Below, piece after piece: positions 1 through 5,050 of a DNA stretch of 5,050 bases (the first letter of the stretch is position 1; every line of letters begins with the position of its first letter). Both the position numbers and the translations under genes were made by a program. Source of the stretch: Campylobacteraceae bacterium UBA1877. GTDB taxonomy: Bacteria; Campylobacterota; Campylobacteria; Campylobacterales; Campylobacteraceae. The stretch lies in NCBI GenBank assembly GCA_002352945.1, contig DDHL01000016.1, forward strand, positions 20,428 to 25,477, in the 5' to 3' direction. The notes below the pieces were generated by a model. That model made no database searches and was not told where the DNA came from. It saw only the letters and a list, made by a program, of their open reading frames with translations.

Positions 1-370
1 TAAAAACAGCCTTGATATGGTTGTTTTGCCAGGCGGAATGCCAGGGGCCGAGAATTTGTTAAAAAATGAGACCTTGCGTTTGATTATTCAAGATTTAGAC
101 AAAAAAGATAAGCCAATTGGCGCCATATGCGCCGCTCCTTGGGTGCTATCAAGCTTTGGAGTTTTAAAAGAACACTTTACTTGCTACCCATCTTTTGAAA
201 AGCGTATTGAAAAAGGAGAGTACCATAAAGATAAAAATGTAGTAAGTGACAAAAATGTCTTTACTGCAAGTGGGCCTGGAACGGCTATGGAGTTTGCTTT
301 AGCAGTTGTGGAAGCATTGCGCGGCAAGGAGATTTATGAGAAGGTAAAAAAAGAGCTACTATTTAAATAG
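1..370 (+). CDS. DJ-1/PfpI family protein (YajL/ThiJ-like), 5'-truncated by window edge
   Basis: The reading frame is open to the left edge (first full codon at position 2), so this is the C-terminal part of a longer gene. About 122 residues are visible and, by comparison with the usual 180-190 residue DJ-1 fold, roughly 65 N-terminal residues are missing. The ATG at 17 is an internal methionine, not the start. Visible hallmarks are the strand-turn LPGGMPGAENL, the nucleophile elbow AICAAPWVL with its reactive cysteine codon at 128-130, the CYPSFE segment, and the C-terminal GPGTAMEFALAVVEAL signature. The conserved acidic partner of the cysteine lies in the missing part and cannot be checked. 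Family members are cytoplasmic dimers linked to oxidative or carbonyl stress (chaperone, glyoxalase or deglycase activities are debated); older annotations calling them thiazole biosynthesis proteins (ThiJ) are unreliable. It ends 16 bases before the c-di-GMP gene and is probably co-transcribed with it. The family call is firm; the substrate is unknown. Confidence 0.93.
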   Translation, partial: KNSLDMVVLPGGMPGAENLLKNETLRLIIQDLDKKDKPIGAICAAPWVLSSFGVLKEHFTCYPSFEKRIEKGEYHKDKNVVSDKNVFTASGPGTAMEFALAVVEALRGKEIYEKVKKELLFK

Positions 371-386
371 ATACGCAAGGTGTAAG

Positions 387-3300
387 ATGCTTTTGAAAAG
401 TTTTGTTATTTCGCGAGAGGATTGGCTACCAAAAGAGGCCACAATCTCTCAAGCGATAGAGAAGATGAATAGTAACAATTTACGCTACGTCGTTCTTGTA
501 GATGGTAAAAAACCAATCTCCATTGTAACTGAGCGGGATATTTTGCATGCTATTTTTGGTCATCTTTTAAATCCAAAACAGCAAGCAAAGGCTATTGGTG
601 CAAAAAGTCTCATCAAAGCAAATAAAGAAAGAACGATCGATTATGCACTAGGTTTGATGCTAGATTACGGTTTAAGACGCTTAGTTGTAATTGACAATGA
701 TGGCAAATATTTTGGAGTTATTGAGCAAGAGGAGATTATACACCACTTTGAATCTGAAGCTTTTCGCAGCCAAACAAAACTGTATGACCTTTTACAATCT
801 GCATCAATTGCAAAAACTATCGATGAAGATGCCCAAATTAAAGAGGCAATCGCGGTTATGGTTGAAAATAAAATCGGCTCAATCTTGGTTTGCAAAAAGA
901 ATCAGCCATTTGGGATTATAACCGAAAGCGATATTTTGCGCCACTCTTTTGATGCAAATTTAAAAGAGTTTACATGTAAACAGTTGGCCCAAAAGCCACT
1001 TATTCATTTCAATATTTCTCAAACCGTAGAGGATGTTTTAAAAAAGACTAAAGAGATGGGAATTCGCAGGATTGCGGTTTATGATGAGCAAAACGATAAT
1101 TATATGATAATTACGACTCGGGATATTTTGCGCAATCTGCAAGGCAATTACAGCCTCTTTTTGGAAAAAAAGATATATGCAAGTAGGCTACTTTTTGATC
1201 AAATGAGCGATATAATGATTGAAGTTTTAAGCCTAGATAGCGGATATATTGTGGGCTGGGCAAACCAGGCTGCAAAAGATACTTTTAATATTAGTGTTGA
1301 TGATAGTATAGATCAATACTTGCCTCATGAACTGTGGGAAAAGACTATTAAAGCATTTAATGACGGTAAAACCAGTGTAGAAGAGGTGGTAAATCTTCAG
1401 CAAAAAGCCTATCGATACAATGCAACAAAAACTGATGTATTAGGAACGGAAGTTATAAAGCTTCTTTTAAGTGATATTAGCTCAATCTATCAGCTTAATT
1501 TAATGTTAAGTGATGAGTTAGCCCATAAACAAAATCTATACAAAGAGACCTTTAATCAAACGGTAATTGGAATAGGCTATATCGACCCAGACGGGACAAT
1601 TTTAGGCGTAAATCCCTATATTACAGAGTGTTTGGGCTATACAAAAGAGGAGTTGGTTGGAAGAAATGTTTTAGATTTTGCCCATCCAGATGATAAGGCG
1701 ATTGATCTTCGTGCATTAGAGGATTTTTGCCAGGAAAAAGGGCGTATATCTGATAGTTTTCAAAGAAGGTATCGTAAAAAATCTGGGGAGTGGATTTGGG
1801 TAGAGATTCATTTAAGTGCCTATTGTGATAAAGATGGAAAGTTAGACCATATTGTTGGATTTATGCAAGATGTAACTGAGCGCAAGATGACTGAGGAGGC
1901 ATTAAACTCTCAACAAAAACTTATCTCGACAGTTGTTAATTCAGTAGAGGATTTAATCTTTTATAAAGATACAGATGGTTTTTATCTTGGAGGAAATGAG
2001 GCGTGGTTAAAAGCTGTTGGTCTTTCGTTAAATAAAGTTATGGGAAAAAGAGATGAAGATCTTTTCCCTCCTAAAATTGCTAAAGTTTTGAAAAAAAATG
2101 ATAAGAAAGTTTTTGAAACTCAAAAAGCCTCTGTTTTTATTGAAGAGGCTTTGTATGAAAATAAAGAAACAAAAATTTTTGAAACCCATAAATCGCCTCT
2201 AATTGATGAAAATGGAAATGTTGCTGGTTTGGTTGGAATTGCCCATGATGTGACACAAAGACGAGAGGAAGAAAAGCGCCAAAGGCTCGCCCAAAGCGTC
2301 TTTGATAATACCATAGAAGGTATTATGGTAACAGATAGCAACAAGATTATAACCTCTGTTAATCCAGCTTTTACTACAATTACAGGCTATAGCTTAAATG
2401 AGACTATTGGCAAACGCCCTAGCATGCTCTCTTCAAATAAACATGATAAAAATTTTTATAAAAAGATGTGGAAAAAAATTGATAAAACCGGCTCTTGGCA
2501 GGGTGAAATTTGGAATAAGAGAAAAGATGGAGAGCTTTATCCTGAACTTTTAACTATCTCTAAAATTGTAGATGAAGATCAAAATGTAATAAATTATATT
2601 GGAGTTTTTTCAGATATCTCTTTGATGAAACATACTCAAGAAAAGCTTGAGTATATCGCACACCACGACCCATTAACTATGCTTCCAAATCGATTGCTTT
2701 TAGAAGCCAGGCTTGAACATAGCATTGAGTGGGCAAAACAAGAAAACTTTAAAATCGCAGTGCTCTTTTTAGATTTGGATCACTTCAAAGAGATAAATGA
2801 TGCCTTTGGTCACTCTATGGGAGATGAGGTTCTAATCAAGGTTGCAAGACGTTTAAAGGGCTTATTGAAAGAAAAAGATACTATTGCACGCATCGGTGGG
2901 GATGAATTTATCATAATGGTCGAGCATTGTGATGATTTAATCTCTTTAGAAAAGACAATTCAAAATATTTTAAATCTATTTGAAAAGCCAATAAGGGCAA
3001 AGGATCACTCTTTTAAGCTTACATGTAGCATTGGAGTCTCTTTGTATCCAAATGATGGTCAAGATATGGAAACTCTTATTAAAAATGCAGATGCTGCAAT
3101 GTACCAGGCTAAAGAGTCTGGCCGCAATATGTACACCTTTTATACAAGCGAAATCACCCACACGCTTTTTGAAAAGATGTTGATGGAAAACGAGTTAAGA
3201 AGGGCTATTAAATCGGGTGAATTTATTTTGCACTACCAGCCACAAGTTGATATGCGAAACAAAAAAGTTGTGGGTGTAGAGGCTTTAGCAAGATGGGATC

Positions 3301-3965
3301 ATCCTGGAATGGGCATTATAATGCCAGATAAGTTTATTCCCCTTGCTGAAAGCTCAAGGCTCATTGTCCCAATAGGAAGAAGCTTGCTTTATCAAGCATG
3401 CAAACAAGCTAAAAAGTGGGTTGATACACGAAAGTGTCAAAAAGGTTGGAGAATGGCAGTTAATATTTCGGCAGTTCAAATGGTACATGATGACCTTTTT
3501 AGTGTGATTATAGAGGCTACTAAAAAAGCCAAGCTAGATCCATCCTATTTAGAGTTAGAGCTGACCGAAACTTATATTATGGATAACCCAAAAGAGTCTA
3601 GGAAGTTGATGCAAAAATTAAAAACTCTAGGATTAACCCTTGCAATTGATGACTTTGGGATAGGCTATTCATCCTTGAGCTATCTTAAGCAGTTTCCAAT
3701 CGATCGCATTAAAATCGATCGCTCCTTTGTAAGAGATATTCCAGAGGATAATGACGATATGGCAATTACAAAGGCTATATTAGCTCTTGGTAAAAGTTTG
3801 GGATTAGAAGTTATAGCAGAGGGTGTTGAAAATGAGGTTCAAAAATCTTTCTTGATTGAGCAAGGATGCTATTTTGCCCAAGGATACCTCTATTCGCCAC
3901 CAGATGAAGCTAAAGAAATTGAAAAAAAAGATTCTCTCTTTTTTGGGGAGGTTGAGAATGATTGA
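387..3965 (+). CDS. CBS-PAS-GGDEF-EAL cyclic-di-GMP cyclase/phosphodiesterase
   Basis: A 1192-residue cytoplasmic signalling enzyme that should make c-di-GMP from GTP (GGDEF) and/or hydrolyse it to pGpG (EAL). Domains in order: four CBS motifs (about 8-55, 68-120, 133-187, 197-252) forming two Bateman pairs; a divergent PAS (about 265-370); three clearer PAS domains (about 383-498, 508-625, 633-745) joined by charged helical linkers; GGDEF (about 753-915); EAL (about 930-1180). The cyclase keeps DPLTMLPNR (761-769), metal-site D796 and an intact GGDEF (837-841). The inhibitory I-site position reads K828-E-K-D831 rather than RxxD. The phosphodiesterase keeps E965-A-L, N1026, E1058 (ELTE), D1088-D1089, K1109, E1145 and Q1165, so both halves look catalytically competent. 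CBS motifs 1, 3 and 4 have the T-x-x-D ribose-phosphate signature (T48/D51, T179/D182, T243/D246); motif 2 has E113/E116 instead. No signal peptide or membrane segment is seen. The start is the ATG six bases after AAGG (377-380). Its end overlaps the DUF2721 gene. The input ligands are not predictable from sequence alone. Confidence 0.96.
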   Translation: MLLKSFVISREDWLPKEATISQAIEKMNSNNLRYVVLVDGKKPISIVTERDILHAIFGHLLNPKQQAKAIGAKSLIKANKERTIDYALGLMLDYGLRRLVVIDNDGKYFGVIEQEEIIHHFESEAFRSQTKLYDLLQSASIAKTIDEDAQIKEAIAVMVENKIGSILVCKKNQPFGIITESDILRHSFDANLKEFTCKQLAQKPLIHFNISQTVEDVLKKTKEMGIRRIAVYDEQNDNYMIITTRDILRNLQGNYSLFLEKKIYASRLLFDQMSDIMIEVLSLDSGYIVGWANQAAKDTFNISVDDSIDQYLPHELWEKTIKAFNDGKTSVEEVVNLQQKAYRYNATKTDVLGTEVIKLLLSDISSIYQLNLMLSDELAHKQNLYKETFNQTVIGIGYIDPDGTILGVNPYITECLGYTKEELVGRNVLDFAHPDDKAIDLRALEDFCQEKGRISDSFQRRYRKKSGEWIWVEIHLSAYCDKDGKLDHIVGFMQDVTERKMTEEALNSQQKLISTVVNSVEDLIFYKDTDGFYLGGNEAWLKAVGLSLNKVMGKRDEDLFPPKIAKVLKKNDKKVFETQKASVFIEEALYENKETKIFETHKSPLIDENGNVAGLVGIAHDVTQRREEEKRQRLAQSVFDNTIEGIMVTDSNKIITSVNPAFTTITGYSLNETIGKRPSMLSSNKHDKNFYKKMWKKIDKTGSWQGEIWNKRKDGELYPELLTISKIVDEDQNVINYIGVFSDISLMKHTQEKLEYIAHHDPLTMLPNRLLLEARLEHSIEWAKQENFKIAVLFLDLDHFKEINDAFGHSMGDEVLIKVARRLKGLLKEKDTIARIGGDEFIIMVEHCDDLISLEKTIQNILNLFEKPIRAKDHSFKLTCSIGVSLYPNDGQDMETLIKNADAAMYQAKESGRNMYTFYTSEITHTLFEKMLMENELRRAIKSGEFILHYQPQVDMRNKKVVGVEALARWDHPGMGIIMPDKFIPLAESSRLIVPIGRSLLYQACKQAKKWVDTRKCQKGWRMAVNISAVQMVHDDLFSVIIEATKKAKLDPSYLELELTETYIMDNPKESRKLMQKLKTLGLTLAIDDFGIGYSSLSYLKQFPIDRIKIDRSFVRDIPEDNDDMAITKAILALGKSLGLEVIAEGVENEVQKSFLIEQGCYFAQGYLYSPPDEAKEIEKKDSLFFGEVEND
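3945..3951 (+). promoter_or_regulatory. Shine-Dalgarno site for the DUF2721 gene, inside the upstream coding region
   Basis: GGGGAGG lies six bases before the ATG at 3958 and is the strongest ribosome binding site in the window. It sits within the last codons of the c-di-GMP gene. It decides the start of the next gene, whose frame stays open upstream to about 3856 but has no comparable site there. Confidence 0.8.
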
Positions 3966-4344
3966 TATCAGCACACCGGCTCTGCTTTTTCCAGCAGTCT
4001 CATTGCTCTTGCTAGCTTATACAAATCGGTTTTTAGCCACAGCTCAGCTCATACGCCTTCTATCCTCTCAAGGAAAAAAGAGCGATGTGTTAAATCAAAT
4101 CTCCAACTTAAAGTGGAGGTTGGAATTGACAAGGTGGATGCAGTTTTTTGGTGTGGTTTCTCTTTTGTTATGTACCCTTTCAATGGCATCTTTATTTTTA
4201 GAGTTTAATGATATTGGAGAAAAAATTTTTGGAATCAGCCTTATTGCAATGTGCGCTTCCTTGATTCTTTCACTATGGGAGCTTACAATATCAACGAGGG
4301 CTCTAAACATGGAATTAGAAGCCATGAATCATCGTGCAAAGTAG
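3958..4344 (+). CDS. DUF2721 family small integral membrane protein
   Basis: A 128-residue hydrophobic protein resembling the DUF2721 family, which has no established function. The N-terminal stretch ISTPALLFPAVSLLLLAYTN (residues 4-23) is characteristic of this family. There are three likely membrane segments, at about residues 5-25, 62-82 and 90-110. A charged loop (about 37-59, including KWRLELTR) separates the first two, and a short polar helix ends the protein. The frame is open further upstream, but ATG 3958 is preferred because of the GGGGAGG site six bases before it and because the family's N-terminal motif begins right there. It shares 8 bases with the end of the c-di-GMP gene (start and stop interleaved), which suggests translational coupling. 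Being tied to a soluble c-di-GMP enzyme makes a role as membrane partner conceivable, but that rests on position only. Confidence 0.85.
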   Translation: MIDISTPALLFPAVSLLLLAYTNRFLATAQLIRLLSSQGKKSDVLNQISNLKWRLELTRWMQFFGVVSLLLCTLSMASLFLEFNDIGEKIFGISLIAMCASLILSLWELTISTRALNMELEAMNHRAK

Positions 4345-4375
4345 CCTTGAGCTATAAATAACCATACACTCTTAC

Positions 4376-4394
4376 GCAAAATTTATTTTTTTGC
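4376..4394 (+). repeat. Short AT-rich inverted repeat between the two transcription units
   Basis: GCAAAA (4376-4381) and TTTTGC (4389-4394) can pair as a 6-bp stem around a 7-base T-rich loop. It lies 32 bases after the DUF2721 stop and directly before the -10 element of the next gene. With only two G-C pairs and no T run after the stem it is a poor intrinsic terminator; an operator or chance are both possible. No better terminator for the upstream unit is seen in the gap. Confidence 0.25.
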
Positions 4395-4396
4395 AC

Positions 4397-4402
4397 TATA
4401 AT
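4397..4402 (+). promoter_or_regulatory. Probable sigma-70 -10 element (TATAAT) for the cyclotransferase/NYN unit
   Basis: A perfect TATAAT hexamer lies 33 bases before the ATG at 4436. No good -35 hexamer is found at 16-18 bases upstream; instead there is a T-rich run (4382-4392). This matches the known promoter style of Campylobacterota, where the -35 box is weak or absent and periodic T tracts lie upstream. Transcription would start near 4408-4410. The location in the only sizeable gap of the window supports it. Confidence 0.55.
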
Positions 4403-4419
4403 GAATCTATTATTTTGGC

Positions 4420-4424
4420 AGGAG
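4420..4424 (+). promoter_or_regulatory. Shine-Dalgarno site for the cyclotransferase-like gene
   Basis: AGGAG precedes the ATG at 4436 with an 11-base gap, longer than the usual 5-9. No other in-frame start codon follows more closely, and the fold's first strand (NVFTYGSL) starts directly after this ATG, so the start is still preferred. The wide spacing might lower translation. Confidence 0.5.
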
Positions 4425-4435
4425 TTGATAGAAAA

Positions 4436-4852
4436 ATGAATGTTTTTACATATGGTTCTTTGATGTTTGAAAAAGTTTGGAAACAGGTAGTTTTGGGAGA
4501 TTATAAAAGTTCTACGGGAACGCTTCACGGATATCGTCGAAGATGTATTAAAAATGAAACCTATCCAGTTGCATTTGAGGGTAACTGTTTTGAGCGTATT
4601 TGGGGACGGGTTTATTTTGATATTACCCCTCAAGATTTACAAAGGCTTGATGCTTTTGAAGGCGAACAGTATGAACGTCTTAGTAAGGATATTGTATTAG
4701 ATGATGGAAAAAGTATAAAAGCAGATGTGTATATATTAAAAGAGGAGTATTATGACCAGATTGAGGATACTCCATGGGATGTGGAGTGGTTTGAGCACGT
4801 TGGCATAGAGCAGTTTATTGAAAAATATAAGGGCTTTAACGAAGTTAAATAA
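4436..4852 (+). CDS. Gamma-glutamylcyclotransferase/AIG2-like family protein
   Basis: A 138-residue cytoplasmic protein of the cyclotransferase (AIG2-like) fold. The N-terminal strand and glycine loop appear as NVFTYGSLM (residues 2-10, YGSL at 6-9). Further hallmarks are LHGYRRR (30-36), YPVAFEG (43-49), WGRVYFDI (56-63) and LDAFEGEQYER (71-81), in which E75 is the likely catalytic acid. Characterised relatives release 5-oxoproline from gamma-glutamyl amino acids or gamma-glutamyl-lysine isopeptides, but many bacterial members have no tested substrate, so the reaction here is uncertain. The frame extends upstream to a TTG at 4391, but that would place the promoter -10 inside the gene; ATG 4436 matches the fold's start and the usual family length. 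The NYN gene follows after 8 bases and is probably co-transcribed. Confidence 0.85.
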   Translation: MNVFTYGSLMFEKVWKQVVLGDYKSSTGTLHGYRRRCIKNETYPVAFEGNCFERIWGRVYFDITPQDLQRLDAFEGEQYERLSKDIVLDDGKSIKADVYILKEEYYDQIEDTPWDVEWFEHVGIEQFIEKYKGFNEVK

Positions 4853-4860
4853 GGTTAAAG

Positions 4861-5050
4861 ATGGAAGATTTTGGTAATCAAAAAAAGATTGCAGTTTTAA
4901 TTGATGCTGATAATGCGCAGATGAGTAAGCTTGGTTTAATTTTAAGCGAACTTTCATCCCATGGTCACATTATTGTCAAGCGTGCCTATGGAGATTGGTC
5001 AAGCAGATACCTTAAAAATTGGAGGGACTCTTTAAATGAGTTAGCAATCG
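4861..5050 (+). CDS. NYN-domain (PIN-like, LabA/DUF88) protein, 3'-truncated by window edge
   Basis: Sixty-three residues are visible before the right edge. IAVLIDADNAQ (residues 10-20) is the first strand of a NYN domain, the PIN-like nuclease fold also called LabA or DUF88; D15 and D17 are candidates for the metal-binding acidic site. The following helix and GHIIVKRAYGDWSS (35-48) are typical of the bacterial subgroup that often carries a C-terminal OST-HTH (LOTUS) RNA-binding domain, but that part is outside the window. Such proteins are predicted ribonucleases; the target RNA is unknown. The start ATG is six bases after TAAGG (4850-4854), which includes the stop codon of the preceding gene, so translation is probably coupled to the cyclotransferase-like gene. 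The family call is good; catalytic completeness cannot be judged from this fragment. Confidence 0.85.
   Translation, partial: MEDFGNQKKIAVLIDADNAQMSKLGLILSELSSHGHIIVKRAYGDWSSRYLKNWRDSLNELAI

Noticed and set aside
2091..2098. An A8 homopolymer inside the third PAS domain as a possible phase-variation site.
   Set aside because: The tract is short, the gene is in frame, and such runs are expected in AT-rich lysine-coding sequence.
3698..3722. A 10-base direct repeat (AATCGATCGC, twice, 15 bases apart), each copy containing overlapping palindromes.
   Set aside because: It encodes the repeated Ile-Asp-Arg of the conserved EAL motif PIDRIKIDRSF, and the 15-base period equals five codons, so protein sequence explains it.
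3856..3957. An upstream extension of the DUF2721 frame beginning at a TTG near 3856.
   Set aside because: The extension is lysine-rich out-of-frame sequence within the EAL coding region, without a ribosome site, while ATG 3958 has an excellent one and matches the family's N-terminus.
4401..4439. A 12-codon leader-like reading frame (ATG at 4401, stop at 4437-4439) overlapping the cyclotransferase start.
   Set aside because: Its ATG lies inside or immediately after the -10 element and upstream of the expected transcription start, and it has no ribosome binding site.
4352..4633. A minus-strand open frame opposite the promoter and the cyclotransferase-like gene.
   Set aside because: It is antisense to a well-supported gene, shows no family resemblance, and spans the promoter gap; similar antisense frames elsewhere in the window are equally unsupported.

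Overview
The window is AT-rich bacterial DNA, densely coded, with every gene on the + strand and only short gaps. Gene style suggests a free-living member of the Campylobacterota (Epsilonproteobacteria), perhaps a Sulfurimonas-like lineage. The pointers are the AT-rich codons, a large soluble multi-PAS GGDEF-EAL protein, and a promoter with a perfect -10 but no -35, preceded by a T-rich stretch. This assignment is an inference from style, not from a marker gene.

Layout. Positions 1-370 hold the C-terminal two thirds of a DJ-1/PfpI (YajL/ThiJ-type) protein whose start lies left of the window. After 16 bases comes the dominant gene (387-3965), a 1192-residue cyclic-di-GMP enzyme with four CBS motifs, about four PAS domains, a GGDEF domain and an EAL domain. 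A small three-segment membrane protein of the DUF2721 family (3958-4344) overlaps its last 8 bases. These three genes look like one transcription unit. A 91-base gap (4345-4435) carries a good -10 promoter element. It starts a second unit of a gamma-glutamylcyclotransferase/AIG2-like protein (4436-4852) and, 8 bases later, a NYN-domain (PIN-like nuclease) protein that runs off the right edge (4861 onward).

How the genes may work together. The large protein has no membrane segments and appears to integrate adenine-nucleotide status (CBS pairs) and small-ligand or redox cues (PAS) to set c-di-GMP level. Both output domains keep their key catalytic residues, so it could make or degrade c-di-GMP depending on input. 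The overlapping DUF2721 gene is probably translationally coupled to it and might provide a membrane partner, but that is inference from position only. The DJ-1 and glutamylcyclotransferase-like genes fit general stress or thiol housekeeping. I see no RNA genes, mobile elements, CRISPR arrays or integration sites. The window is best described as ordinary chromosomal sequence with one elaborate signalling gene; I do not see clear evidence of an undescribed system.
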